A DNA stretch of 64,000 nt, from assembly GCF_052857255.1 (NCBI RefSeq), contig NC_135500.1:106573548-106637547 (forward strand). Direction: 5' to 3'. The notes beneath the pieces are model-generated. The model saw only the letters and a program-made list of their open reading frames with translations. It ran no database searches and was not told the DNA's origin. This document shows positions 20,831 to 33,580 of this stretch, one piece after another. A program made the position numbers and the translations under genes. Each line of letters starts with the position of its first letter. Position 1 is the first letter of the stretch. The DNA is from Amblyomma americanum (Eukaryota; Arthropoda; Arachnida; Ixodida; Ixodidae).

Positions 20831-22813
20831 GGCAGTTATATGCGCGTAAGTATTCTGATATTTGCTTTTTATGTGTTCTTGTATATTTAAGTTATTTCGG
20901 GCATATTTCATGCAACTAGTCTTCTTCTCTCTTCTACACTCTTTTCGTAATGTCTATACTTCTACTCCATACCTTTTACTATTGTTGCTGACACGTTGAG
21001 GTTGCCGTCAGTGCCACTGCTTACGTGGCCGACATTACCTTTCTTTCTTCATTTCAATAAACAGACCACTACCAGAACCGCACTGACGTGTACAAGCACA
21101 GCAGTTCTGGCTTTAACTATATATGCCCAGTTTCAGTAAATCTCCAGTGTTACATAACTGATCGAGCTCCTGATCAAGATCAGGCGTGTGTCCTGTTGTG
21201 TTCTTGTGCCTTTCTTGTCCTTGTTCCTTTTGCGCCGTCCTGCCATCGACTAGACCAACTGTCTGCGTGTTTGCAGATTAACTTATGCGTGGATCACTAT
21301 AACAAAGGAAGCACTGTTGCAAATGAAATATCCCGGAGAGGAGTAGGGTGTTTCTTGCGCAGCAGGTGGGTCTTTACAGAAGCCGCCCAAACAAGTTTCG
21401 ATATTTTTCCCGCTCCAGTGCTCAGATTCAAAAGCTTCGCCTTATGGGTCAGCAGCACCGGGACCTGAAAAACTTTCTGCAAAGATTCTCGTTGATATTC
21501 AAGCCGTCACCTGGACTCCACCCAGAGACGAGAATACTCATTCGCTCGCGCTCTGTTTTGCGCTCTCTGTGCCGCACAGCCGTTCACCGCTAGCTCTCGC
21601 GCAACTCACGCCAGAAAACGTGTTTGCACCTTTTCACTGCGCAACTCGGAAGTGATAATTTTATCGAGCGCCTAAATATACGCGCCCATACACACGATAG
21701 GCGGCTGTAGCGATGCAGACTCGTGCATGTAAGCCCCATCCGCGTGCTGGGGAGATTATGGTTGGAGCGTGTGCGCTTGGGAACGAAGATATATGGATGG
21801 GTAACCAGCCTCTTTCGAATGGCGAATCTTGCCTCCCCCCCCCCCCCCCCCCGCCCCCATCCACCGCCCGTTCTGAATACAGCCTGCACTGAATATATGA
21901 TGACCCAGTTTTAACCTTTCACACCTCTATTTACCCTCTCCCCTTAAGGACCATACGTCCAAATCTGAGCCATCAGAGAAAATAAATAACGGCGATGCCG
22001 CTGTCAGACTTGCCTATGCATGTAGATCTATGCACATCTATATGTATAAGCTGCTTCGTAGACTACTGAGATATTTCCGCGGCCATCCAGCGAATACGGC
22101 ATCTTCCGTTCTTCCTTTCGATAGCGCCCACACGCCACTCAATAACCGGGTGAAAATGCGTTCTAGCTACACGAGCATCGGAAGGCAATGCACGGTGAAC
22201 ACCAGTGCACAGCTTCCCGATCTTACCGACAGTCGCACGCAGTCGGAAAATGATTCGTTATAGCTCTGCGCCCTACTCTGTAAAGAATTTCGATTCCCTA
22301 TACCATCGAGCACGCGCGCGCAGCTGTGAACGTGCTCGGCGCGATCTCGAGACCTAGCGGACTCGAGCGTTTGGTCACGTACGGGCACGAAGGTGTAGTT
22401 AAAGTGAACCAAGAAGGGAAAACCCTTCGTGGCTTCGAGCGAACTATGTACGCGATTCACCGTATCGGTTAGGACACGTGGAACGTGTTTGCAGCTCCAG
22501 GTGTGTGTCTCCAAGAATGCTTTCGCACTGGCGAGCCACCTGAAAGAGAAAAAAAGAATGGCGGTTATTTGAACAAGGAATCAAAAGGCCTAGTTAACGC
22601 GCAAGAAAATTAGACGCGTGCTAACACGGAAGCTCTCGGGTTTTGCTCGTAGAGCAGCAACTATACTGGCAGGAAAGCTCAAATACGAATGCCTTATCTT
22701 TCTAGTTAAGTGCACCGCTTATCATTGCGCGTAAAAATTCTTCTGGGCAGCCTGAACAGTGCTTGAGCAGGGCTCGCGGGAAGCATTAAAATTCTACATA
22801 TCAACAGTGGTTG
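20831..22813. other. no gene recognised; C18 tract at 21835-21852
   Basis: Two kilobases without identifiable coding content. Frames at 21088-21468 and 21590-21889 are in competing phases and lack motifs. The C18 run explains the proline/glycine-rich frames around it. Confidence 0.35.
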
Positions 22814-23399
22814 CACTCAAAACACGAATAAGCCTATACTGGAGTAGAAAGGAAGTAAGCTGTCCTCTAGCGCACTACATTTTAGGGCAAGGGAATGGTG
22901 CCCAAGCTCCGGAGTAGATTTCGATCACTAAATGTACGGAATACTGACTCTTGGTAACGGAGCTATAATCCCACTGCAGAGCATGGCAACCTGATGCTGT
23001 TAGCAATGGGAGGAGGCTTTTAAACGGTGAACCGGAGGTCTTCAGGTGAATTACTGAACGGAACAAACTTAATAGCGAGACTGTTAACCACAATTCTTTA
23101 CTGATGTTTGAAAGGTGCCTGCAAATGTTTTGAATTCGATTGTGTTCATACGCTTGTATTTTGTTTTTTTCCCACGCTGCTATAATCTGTACTAGATCGC
23201 AGTATCTATCAATAAATAAATAAATAAACAAAACTTTGCATGTTTTGAAGAGGGAATTATTTTTCCATTGCCAGCCGTGGGTATTCGCTATTTTAGTGAT
23301 GAAAATCTACACCAGGACTTGGGCAGCATAGCCTGCTCCTTAAAGGGATTGCGCTACAGTGCAGTTTACTCCCCTTTTACTTTTTTCCGGTTTAGAGTG
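22814..23399. mobile_element. fold-back MITE, long form (586 bp, about 150-bp inverted arms)
   Basis: The left arm, from CACTC at 22814, and the right arm, ending GAGTG at 23399, are imperfect inverted repeats. Both arms contain an AGCTGTCCTCTAGCGCA-like block and, deeper in, a TAGATTT-GATCACTAAA block, so the arms extend about 130-150 bp. The outer 60-70 bases also match the short element at 35298. The interior (about 22965-23260) is AT-rich with an (AAAT)n stretch at 23211-23229 and no transposase. The flanks read TG on both sides, compatible with a decayed TA duplication. It must have been mobilised in trans. Confidence 0.7.
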
Positions 23400-25639
23400 T
23401 GTGAGACAGAGTGAGGCAGGTACTGCAGCTTTATTCCCAGCCACGCATTCAGTGCTCCTAAGGAGTTAAACCTCCTCGTACTCCGTCGTTTTCATGTGCT
23501 GAGCGAGAATTGATCGAACAACGTCGTCTACGTCTGGTAGTTGGTTGTCCGACTCGTCTAAAGTCCGAAAATTCGGGGGGGGGGGGGGGTGGCAGTTGGT
23601 AAGACCGGCGAGCGTGACGTAAGGCCGGTACCTGCAACGGCATTTTGTTGATGGGGTACTGAGAACAAATAAATTTGGCCTTTATTACTAGGGTACCGCG
23701 CTCTAATCACAAAAAGACTGTTCTTCTCGAAGACTGAACTTTTGTAAGCTAGAAAAGAACAAAAAGGAAATACACTTGTAGCCATCACCGCACGATTCTT
23801 CGAATAAAATTCGTTCGTCACTGACAATTTTTCGTGTGGATTCAAGAGGCCACACTGCATCAGCATTCGCTTCAAAACGGTGGCAACCCGTTTTCACCAC
23901 TGCTGTTGGTCAACGCCGACGCCGGCTTTCGTGGCCGATGAGCCATACAGTCCTTTCGCATTAAAAGAAGGCTCCCCCGGGTTCTATCAAATAAATATAT
24001 GGGTCTCCACCGTATTAGTTTTGCTACTTACATGGGAAAGTTTGTGCCGCTGTAGTTGTGTTACTATGAGCGGCCGCGCTCAAGACAGAGCCATTACGTT
24101 ATTGCATGAACGTGCTCTTCCTCCATTGCCTTTTGTTTGTCCTGCACCTCTCGTCGGTTTTTGTGGACGGGGTCGTCCTACTGGCATCAGGGACGATGCC
24201 CACTCTCTCTCTTCCTGTTTCCTTTTGTGTCTGAGTTTGGTTTCCAAATGAACCGGCCCAAAAAAGATAATAATAGCTCTCATCCAAGAACGGCACCGCT
24301 TAAAAATTTAGGTCGGGTTAGCTCACTCATTGAAGGCCCCGCCACAGCGAGCTTCATTAACGCATCCGCCTGTAAAACTGCTTTCCAACCCTTGGCCGCT
24401 CACTCTTTTCATTTCGTTATATTTCTCGCATGGTTAGACACATTACATCGCCTCAGCTACATTGTAGCCGATTAATAGCTCACGAATGCGGGCTCCGAGC
24501 ACTACCCGGCCCCTAGGTTCCCACGTGCGTGCGACAGCAGCGTGCGTGGTGGTCCGTTTATAGCTGGCCCACATAATTTTCCCGGTGAGCAATCATGGCG
24601 GGGTCGTGATCGAAGCAGTGTCACACGCCCTTTTTCCCTCGGCCAACATTAGCCGGCCTGCTGGGCGACGACGGCGCCGCCGACGGAACGTGGCAATTTT
24701 CTCCGCTCGTGACCGCCGTCCGAATCGGGCGCTCTTCCCCGCGGGCTGCCCTGATGATCTCGGCGCGCACCGAAATGCGAAAAGCGAAAGTACGGTCAGC
24801 AGCTTGTAAGCGAAGCGAGAGAAAAGAAAATAAAAAAATAAAAGCAGGCTAGGAAGAGCGTTCGCATTGCGAAATCGTGCGTGGAATCCCAATAGGGTTT
24901 TCTCTCGCTCTTGTTTCTTGACGGTGCAACCCTTTTGATCTGCAATTAATCTACTCGATTGTCTGCTTGATGGGTGGCTTCTCCTGAAACCTATGCGTTG
25001 CAGACTTCTACAAGCATCCACACGCACCACTGTTTTTCTGTGTGCTTAGCATGAGGAAAGACTGTCAATGAAAATTGTCCTGAAAGCTACAGAATCTATT
25101 TTCCGGCACGATCGTTATAGAAAGCGACAGCACATTATCGAACAAGAGGAAAGTGACTGTTAACATTGTTAAAGCGCTCAAAATACCTATACCCTGACAA
25201 CTATTCTGACTCAGAGTCTCACAAATACTAAACATACTATTGGGCTAAACGCATCTGCTCGGTGGAAGGCGTTGTGCCACCTCAGACATTGGTTGTGAAT
25301 GTATTCGTTTCGCGTCGCTGAAATTGTGCAAGACTGATCACGTTAGAGTAACGAACCATCTTTTAGGGCTCTACCACCACATCTTTTTACACTGAAATCA
25401 TTTCTTTCATATCTCTTTCTGTGCACACTGCCGCGTGGGCAAAGCTACAGCCACTTACTCACAGTGCCCGATAGAGCGTTCGATATAGCTTTTAACGCAT
25501 ATGCGTGTGCACCGAAAAAAAATGAAAAAATAAAATACCATTACGTTAAACTCGTACCGCGTATTAATCAAGCAAAAATTCTACTGGGCGTATTTGAAAC
25601 ACGCCAGTATACGCCCTTTGTTTTACTCAGAATACCGTC
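23400..25639. other. no gene recognised; G15 tract at 23575-23589, GC-rich block 24580-24810
   Basis: No domains recognised. The GC-rich block encodes Arg-rich frames on both strands that look compositional. It might be a CpG-rich regulatory or exonic segment, but I have no positive evidence. Confidence 0.35.
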
Positions 25640-26402
25640 CCTTCAGTCTAAGAAGTGAGGAGTTTCACCGCTTACGACTGGGAACAGCCTACACGAATCA
25701 CTTTCTACATAGGATCGGGCGTGCAGAAAACCTATGATTTGCATGTGATCACGAGGATGAGGACGTAACTCATCTTTTACTAGATCGCCCAGAGCATGAG
25801 AGTTTCAGGAACAGACTGAAGAGGGGCTTGACCACCCTGGATAAAAGGTCTTTCAATCTCCAAAAGGTATCAGGTCCATGGCGGAGGCATGCGCTACTGA
25901 AATGGGCGATCACAGCGCTCAAATCTTTTCTCGAGGACGGTTGCATCCTCGGGATATACTAAACATTGTTTGTATAAATTCTGTTATTGGTCGCCTTGAC
26001 TGGTGCTTTCCGGAATTCTGGCAATCGTTTATATGTTTTTCTATCACATATCGGATGTATCTGATATCGTTTTTGTTCCTGCTCAATGCTTCTCTTTCAT
26101 TTCTGGGATTTGTGGTTTTTATAGCGTTTACTGTGATTAGGACATTTCATTGCTTGTAGTATATCCTCATTTTATGTCACTAAATTTTATCATTACTTAT
26201 AGTTTATTTCTATATTTTATGTTAGCATCACTCGTGTGTCTTTAGTGTTATTTGTATTGTCAATTGTGCGTGCTGTACCTGTGATTTTTTGAGCGTGATG
26301 TCACCAGTTCCAGTGTTTCTCTTCGATTATGTGAAAGGGAGTAGCCAGCGCCGCGGTCAAACACAAACATCTCCTTTTATGTCCATGTCAATAAAAAAAA
26401 AA
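25640..26402 (+). pseudogene. 3' fragment of an RNase H-type LINE, with poly(A)
   Basis: From about 25640 the plus strand reads 'RLGTAYTNHFLHRIGRAE', then 'DEDVTHLLLDRPEHESFR', then 'GPWRRHALLKWAITALKSF' before a stop at about 25960. This is the C-terminal zinc-binding region after the RNase H domain of I-group LINEs, where the usual C-x-x-C-H-C pattern is degraded; an in-frame TGA interrupts it near 25733. The 3' UTR extends to AATAAA and an A run at 26392-26402. The copy is severely 5'-truncated (about 760 bp), the normal product of incomplete reverse transcription. Confidence 0.75.
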
Positions 26403-26834
26403 GACGCGAATGGATCACCAGAATAGCAGTTAGGTAAGGTAGATGGATCACGGTCTAAACGCAGCGACACGAGTGCATTGTAAATCAGGTGGTTAAATGA
26501 GCATTGAAATGTGCACCAGAAATGAAACTGCCCTATTGCTGAACATCTTCGCTCTCTATCGAGCAGTGCAACTGAACCTACAATTTACGCAAGTCATTGC
26601 CGGTAGATTCTGCTGGAGGCCGCCAAGGATCAGCCAGTAACGTTTCTGCTTAACCCACGCGAAAACTTCGCGGCTGCCATCTCAGGCATGCACCCGTAGT
26701 CCAAGCCTTTGCAATGCAAGAGCAGGTGCACGCTAGTTACAGGTAGCGGTACTCACGACTCTCTACTGCGCGCGGTCTTACATCTGTGCGAAAGGGACAA
26801 ATTTAATGTCGTTAAGTGCTCACTGCCTTGAGTT
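26403..26834. other. no gene recognised
   Basis: Nothing identifiable between the LINE tail and the tandem duplication. Confidence 0.4.
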
Positions 26835-28100
26835 GAGTTTCAATGCCACTCGCGTGGTGCAACACACTCCAATTTAATTGCATTAGCCTGACTGTCATTC
26901 GCGACAATCTGAGTTCGCCACAACTCTTTCGCCCTAGCATTGGGTACTCTCGTTCCCATTCCACATGCAAAAACATATCAAGTTTTTTGAGTCTCAAATT
27001 CCTATCCAGCAGCAAATTATTTGTTCATAACTTTCAGTCATATGAAGCAACTCTACTCCATTTTCGATGCGAAGGGTGCCATTTTTGCCTGAACTGCTGA
27101 CAGTCACACTCGGCCTGTGTGCTCTCAAGCCAGTTATGCCTACTTTTTAGACTTGTCAAGCGAGAACAGCGGAATTCTCTGCAAAAAATAACGTAAGGTC
27201 ACATTTGGAGAACACTGCCAAAATATTGTGCACATTAGTGCTATTTATATTCAGCTGGAGTTTTAAGCGCCTTGCAGGCGTTATTGTCACCGTGACTTTC
27301 GTTTAATGACATTATATGTGGACATGTAGCATCAAGTCCGAAAATAATGGCAAAACAAACTTAAGGCCTTAAGCACTTACTGTTATTTCTTCTGCACGTG
27401 TGGAACGAGTTTTCGACACCGACTGGAAACTGATTTTTTTTTTTTCATCAGAGAACAAAATAAGCTTCAAGAGCTGTTATCAGAGACTGCCGTGTTTAGA
27501 ATGGAAGCTAGCAACGCGCGGAAAAAAAAAAGAGCCTGATGCCTCAGCTTAACTGAATCTTACACCCGTATGCCAAGTAAGTGGTAAGTAAATAAGGTAG
27601 TATGCGCTTACTACCTTAAATTTTAATTGCATTCGCGCAGTGTCACACACAAAATTTTAATGGCATTTGCCTTACTGCCATTCGAAACTTACTGAGTTCG
27701 CCACAACGCACTGGCTCGAGCAAGGCGTGCTCTCGTCCCCATCTCGCAGAAAAAGATGCAAATTTATTAGTAACACATATCTGTCAAGTGGCAAGTGGTT
27801 AGTTGATAGCTGAGTTATATGAGGCAAATCTACTCTATTCTCGATGCGTTGGCGCCATTTTGACTGGCACTTCGGACATACTCTCGGCTTGTGCGCTGAC
27901 CACAGCTGGCACGCGAGTTAAATTTACTTTTTCGACTTGTCAGCCACGTAAATATAATGGCATTACCAGCATGACCAACGACATTGCCAGCCAACATACG
28001 TATAACGACATTAAATCTGGACGTGTAGCATCATCTCCGAAAAAATCAGCGTTAAGAAATTTAAGACATTAGGCATTGCGCGTGTGGCACGGGTTGTTAC
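26835..28100 (+). repeat. diverged tandem duplication (units about 26835-27420 and 27600-28100)
   Basis: Blocks recur in the same order in both units. 'GAGTTCGCCACAAC' occurs at 26911 and 27694, 'TATGAAGCAACTCTACTCCA' at 27041 resembles 'TATGAGGCAAATCTACTCTA' at 27817, and 'ATGTAGCATCAAGTCCGAAA' at 27325 resembles 'GTGTAGCATCATCTCCGAAA' at 28024. The offset is roughly 700-780 bp. The identity is clearly below that of a recent duplication. No protein was recognised in either copy. Two insertions of one unknown element are an alternative. Confidence 0.7.
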
Positions 28101-30452
28101 GAGCGCTTGCTGATTCACCTTAGTTGCGGCTTCTACGGAGCGTCTTTTCATCCCATTTCACCCAGCAACATTTCATTCGACTCGGGATTCTTTGTTGCGC
28201 TAACCCTCTCGCAGATCGTCGGCAGCGTCGTCACTGCAACAGGGGCTGTCGGGTGTCAAGTGACAGAGCCAAACCCATGACTGCAGAGGGGTGACGGGGT
28301 CAGCCGCGGTCGATAACGAGGAAAGGCCGCGCCGTTGCATCGCGTCGTCGGTCGCGGAGGCGCGCGCGCGCGCGCGCTCCACGCATGCAGGCGTGACAGC
28401 GTCCTCGATAAAAAGCGAGCCGTCAACATGAAACGACTTCTCCACGCAGCGGCGCCGACGCTTGCACCAGGCGTCGGCACGTTTTATACGCGTCGCAGTC
28501 TGTTAACGACAGTGAGCAGAGAAATGCGCAGCGGAGCGCCGCCGCGTCTTCCCTCGCCGAGAAGGGGCAGGTGAATTCCGGGATAGTGGATGTGCGTAGG
28601 CAGCCGGTCTTCAAACTTGAAAACACCTGTTCCGCGACATGCCTGCTTCCGGGCGATGTGCGGAACTTTTTGACATCAGTGAAACTTACACCTACATGGC
28701 TTAGTCCAGTTTCTCTGCAAGCTATATGTGCCCTGAAAATATTGATGTGTAGGCCCACTAAGCATTTCGATGGAACAGAATATAAGTATGGATGTCAGGT
28801 AACATGCATGTCACTTTCAATGCGCCCTGCGCATCTTTCAGTGCCAAAGTTCTTATAGCAATGTCTTATATAACGAGCCACTGATAACAGTTTCCTCGAT
28901 GGCTTTCGCGATTTAATGAACCTGACCTTTCAACTAAGGCTTGTAAATAGTTTAGTAGTCAAAGAACGCTGCTGATAAACGGCCCCTTCCTTCAAAACGG
29001 TTCACTCTGCTCCGACCGCTTTAGCAAGTGGCCCTCAGAGGATTTCATTTGTTAGTGCACGTTGCCTTAATTAGGTGGCTGCGGAGCACGATTTGGCGAG
29101 TTTTATCTTGTCCTCCGTGACCTGATACCAACGGAAGCGAAATGCTACAATGCGGAAGGTTAGGAGGCACCCTAAATTATGATGTCCCAGCATGGCCTTT
29201 TTGGCAATAGCCACTTTGTTGCCTCTTGATAACTGGGGGTTTGAAGAAAAGCACCGGCAGTTTATTCAACATGCCGCAATGCAGATAATAACCTGGGATG
29301 TAAGAGACTGTACTGTATTGACCAGCGCTTCAATTTGAACAAGTCTTGTGCCAACCTTCGGTTGAGTGGCTGAGAATTTTAAGGCTACGTATGTAGTTAT
29401 GACCACTACGTGGGTACTGTTAGGGTGTTCTTTTCAGCACCGGCTTTGATACCGATCCATGACATAGGAGTGCTACAAGACACAAAGGCACGGAGAGGAA
29501 ATGGCGACTGCAGCATTGACTTCACTCAAATTTATTCTCAGAAAGACAGAAAAATAGATACGGAGTCGGTTACTCGCTGTATCGTTATTTATTGTTGCGC
29601 TGCTGTAATCACCCCATCTTCCTGTAACGTACTACCAAAGGCAATCAACTCTTCCTCAGCTTTTTTCGGTCAGCAGTGGTTGAGGAGAAAGCGTTTACAG
29701 CTTAGCGGAGATTCCCTGAAAAGAGCGTGTTCAAACCGTCCAAACAGGCTCAACTTAAACGCAACGAAACGTGTAGTTGTGCCCTCTCTTTGTGTAGGGC
29801 AAACGACGCAACTGCGTACATGTGCTTCTCGTGGTCTTCATGGTTCGACACGCAGCCGAGCTCGGAACAACGTTCATTTCGAAGGGGGCGCTTGGGTACT
29901 CGTAATTCAGCACATCTCAGTGAATTCTGGGCTGGTGCAGTTACACTATAGGTCGCCACACCTGCAGCCAATAGCCTCGTGTAGCTTTGGCATATTAAAA
30001 TCCCCAACTTTTGATCACGGTCTGCATTGCTAAACTCGCTATTGCCAGAACCTCCGAGACGTCGCAGGAAATTCAATCCATATGCTCTGCCAATCCTTTT
30101 TCCACGTAAAGCAAATTTTTACATACGCGCGGCACTCGGAATCGCAGTTATCGCAATGCAGCCTCACGTTCGCCGCGTACATAAACTCGTCCCATAATCC
30201 TTTGCGGCCTTGAGTATGGGGTTTTTAATATTGCCCCACGCTTCTATCTTCAAAACGCATATACGCCCCTTCACTGAATTTAACATGCCAAACGCATCTG
30301 AATGATAATACGTCAAACGCTTCCCATGTTAGTAAAACATTTCCTACAGTCACCACTGTATTCCATCAGAAGGCAGTATAGCACTGCTGCTTTTTATCAC
30401 CAGCACCATTTACTCCCTCCCGCAAGGCAACCTTAATTTTAACTGTATAATT
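28101..30452. other. no gene recognised; GC-rich block 28200-28600
   Basis: The GC-rich block contains a (CG)8-9 alternating tract at 28361-28377. The 207-codon frame at 29410-30033 is the longest in this stretch but shows no domain and is overlapped by opposite-strand frames. I do not call it a gene. Confidence 0.35.
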
Positions 30453-30535
30453 CATCATCATCATCATGAGCCTTACCACACCCACTGCAGGGCAAAGGCC
30501 TCTCCCATGTCTCTCCAATTAAGCCTGTCACCTGT
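30453..30535 (-). mobile_element. RTE-like LINE 3' tail (minus)
   Basis: TCATCATCATCATCATGAG followed by 'CCACTGCAGGGCAAAGGC' and 'CTCTCCCATGTCTCTCCAAT'. Read on the minus strand this is the RTE-like 3' end terminating in GAT triplets. It is paired with an inverted copy at 30771-30853. Confidence 0.75.
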
Positions 30536-30770
30536 ATAATTAATTAACCCTGTCCGCTGTTCCTTCTATGATCAAACCAATTAACCATGTGTAATTATAT
30601 AACTATAATTTCCAAATTTCCATGCGCTGTTCCGGATCTGCACCTGCGTTACCCGCGGTGCGCACGCGCCGGAACAGGCACGCCGGCATGCATTGATTGC
30701 AGGGCGCGGGGCTCCCTGTATTTCCTTGGGACGAGTCTGCGCTAACTGGATTGTTTTGCTAGCTGGCAAG

Positions 30771-30853
30771 GGACAGGGTTAATTGGAGAGACATGGGAGA
30801 GGCCTTTGCCTTGCAGTGGGCGTTGTCAGGCTGATGATGATGATGATGATGAT
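30771..30853 (+). mobile_element. RTE-like LINE 3' tail (plus)
   Basis: 'GGTTAATTGGAGAGACATGG', 'GAGAGGCCTTTGCCTTGCAG' and a terminal (GAT)n. It is the near-exact reverse complement of 30453-30535, about 235 bp away. Confidence 0.78.
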
Positions 30854-31337
30854 TGTGGTGAGTCCGCGCTGGCCACAACTACCGCAGCCGCTCTTCCCAG
30901 CGTTAAATATCCTAATCAAGCGTGATGGCACGAGCAAGACGGGGAGCTAGCGCTACACACATTGAGATGGGTGCCCGTTTCCGACGCCTGCTGCAGGGTG
31001 CTGCTGGGCGTGACGTTTGTACGCCTAGCAGATGTCCACGGAGTCACCGCTGAAAAGCAACAGCTGCTCAAAGATGCAATAGCAATTAAGAGCAGCAGTC
31101 GGTGTTCCCAAAAATAGGTCTCACACCCCACAAATACCTTGCCACCGCGTGATTTCCGGCGGCCATTTCTGCAAAGTCGACACAGCTTCAATGAGTTTGA
31201 TAAAGCTTCAGTGCACTCCCCGTATTTTTTGTTTTATGCAATGACCTTCATTTTTCGAAAAATACATGGTTTTGAAAATGCTTATTTCAAAATTGTTTAT
31301 ATTTATTTTTATTATGTTTATATCCCAGTAGTTGATT
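30854..31337. other. no gene recognised
   Basis: No motif or repeat family identified. Confidence 0.4.
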
Positions 31338-31575
31338 TAGTTTGGTTTATGGGGTTTAACCTCCCAAAGCGATTCAGGCTGTGAGGGACGCCGTAGTGGA
31401 GGGCTCCGGAAATTTCTACCATCTTGGGTTCTTTGACGTGCACTAACATCGCACGTTAGACGGGCCTCCAGAATTTCACCTCCAGCGAAATTCGACCGCC
31501 GCGGCCGGGATCCAAACTGGCGTCCTTCGGGTCAGCAGCCGAGCTCTATAACCACTGCGCCACCGCGGCGGGCTA
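31338..31575 (-). mobile_element. tick tRNA-derived SINE, CATAAACC-tail type
   Basis: The minus strand runs from 'GCCCGCCGCGGTGGCGCAGT' (A box) through a degenerate B box and the body blocks to 'CCCATAAACCAAACT'. It is full length apart from small changes. No clear target duplication was found. Confidence 0.92.
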
Positions 31576-33419
31576 TAATGTCTGACTAGTACAGATGACC
31601 TCAAAGGGGACATGCATATTGGCGACATTTGCACTTAATTTACTTCTTTGTTTACTTCGCAGGAAATTAGAAGGCGTAACTCCAAGCGTTAAGCTTGAAA
31701 CATACTGCTCTCTAGATCGCCTGGTTCTTGAGTATCCTTCGATAGAGATTCTTGCTATATCAAGGACAGCCAAACCAGAGTGCATGCAGCGCCCTTCTGC
31801 CAAATTTATTTCATTTGATAATCAGTCAACTTCATCAGGCACGGCAGCTCAGCTCGGAACCCCTTTACGTAATCCGTCAAGTAGCTAGGTTGAAATTCTT
31901 TCATGTGCTCTATGACAACAAATCTGGTTTGTGACTGGATACCTACACTTTTGATGCACCCCATAAACCAAACCGGCTCAACCACTGCGAGGCGGTGCGC
32001 CTACTTTTTCCTGGGACTAAACTATATTAAAAAAATCCCACTTTCCCCTCTGAACTACTTACCTGCATGCATTAATTGGCTAATATTCGAATGAAACAAT
32101 TATCTTTTGGAACTGCAGCGCATGTTGTCAACCTCCTCTTCCTTGGCAGGGCTGCCGAAGGTAAAAAAAAAATCTCCCATCCGATGTTATGATGTCGCAA
32201 GCGCTGCAGTTTCCAGATGCGGCCGCAAGTTGCAGCGGACATATGAAAAAATTATGCTCCTTTTGTTTCCACAAAAGCTTATCGTTCGCATCAATTTTAG
32301 CATTGCACCTTTCTTTTGCATCAAAACCTGTCTGCAAGCTGGAAAATTTTATTTCAGTGCATTTTAAGCCTGGTAGCAGCTACAACGTTGCAGTGCTCGC
32401 CTACTGGCCTGTGCAAATGGGCCCTTTCTGCTCATGTGAACACAATCAGTGGTATTCGGTGCTTGGAGGGGCGCACGAACGAAGACAGACGCTACAACCA
32501 TTGAGATTTGTTCTGCTCCGGGGTAGCATGAAAAACCTACTAGTGTCTTTTTTTTTATAATAACGCCATTTCTGTTTCTTTTCAACCTTCGATACAGTGC
32601 CAGTAGGAATTTTTGGTAACTTTTGGTGGCTGCATAATTTGTCATTCATGTCAAGTAATTATATTGAAAATGTTAATAATATTACTGTAGCCCTATACGA
32701 CCAGAAGAACCATCATTTAAGGTCAAAATCTAAACTGTGTCGCGTTTTTAAAGCCGCTGGGTAGTGGCACGTGCCACACTTTTATTATGAAGTTAAGATA
32801 AAATAGAGTGCTCCATCATGAACTAATCACGCGTACAACCTGAACACATTTCTTATTGTGTAAATAGTTTGTGTATATTACTTCTCCCCCTATCCTCTCT
32901 TCCTGTCCCCTCACCTCTTTCATTTCATTTCTTCATTCTGCCTTCGCTGCCCCAGCTCAGGTGCTTCAGTATCGATGGCAGATGTCGGGGCTAGCAAAAA
33001 TCTTTTCCTTCCTTTTTATTAATATTTTAATAAAAACCACTTACTATTGCATCAAATAGATCAAGAACTGCTCAGTTCACAAAATGGCCGCAAGCACTGA
33101 CGCACCCACGTATGGTTAAATAGAGGTGTAGATTTAAGTGCTGTTGCTACCGAATACTCTCCGCAGACACCTCAGCACAAAAAGCAGGCGCATATGTTTT
33201 GCAACAAACGCCTCATATCAATACTTGAGTCGGTCATTTCATTACCGGATTTCCCAGGGACTGCTTCCTACGTAGTCACGTTCTAAACCGCTGGTTAAAT
33301 TTGTTCTCTAAGTTACTTTTTCTCTACTAAAAAACGCAGTCCTCACAACATGGCAAGTGCCAAAATGCGCTTCTAGAATACATGTTTTGAGCCTTGAAAT
33401 GCGCAAGTGGGCCCCACGT
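31576..33419. other. no gene recognised
   Basis: AT-rich sequence with many short overlapping frames and no recognisable family. Confidence 0.4.
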
Positions 33420-33580
33420 GTCTTTGACGCCATTTTTGCTCGCTGCAGAAATGCCGTCGGCTTAGAGCGACCCATTCTTGCTTTACAAATCTTAGAGTAC
33501 GTATTTGAGACGGTGTTGCAAAGCTGAAAGAATAGTGTTTGATGCCGACGGCTTCGGCGAGCAGGGAGAAATGGAGCATT
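33420..33580. repeat. imperfect palindrome, possible small fold-back element
   Basis: 'GCCGTCGGC' at about 33451 and its reverse complement at 33544 are the clearest arms. CATTCTTGCTTTACAAA (33472-33488) pairs imperfectly with TTGCAAAGCTGAAAGAATA (33515-33533), and GCTCGC/GCGAGC extend the outer arms. The centre lies near 33500. Such palindromes can be MITE relics or form a long RNA hairpin. Confidence 0.55.

Noticed and set aside
23575..23589. G runs here and at 7071 and 55939 as regulatory G-quadruplexes
   Set aside because: They are homopolymer slippage tracts without promoter context; G-quadruplex potential alone is not a functional call.
29410..30033. 207-codon plus-strand frame
   Set aside because: No motif, no coherent composition, overlapped by opposite-strand frames of similar quality; a frame of this length is plausible by chance in 64 kb.
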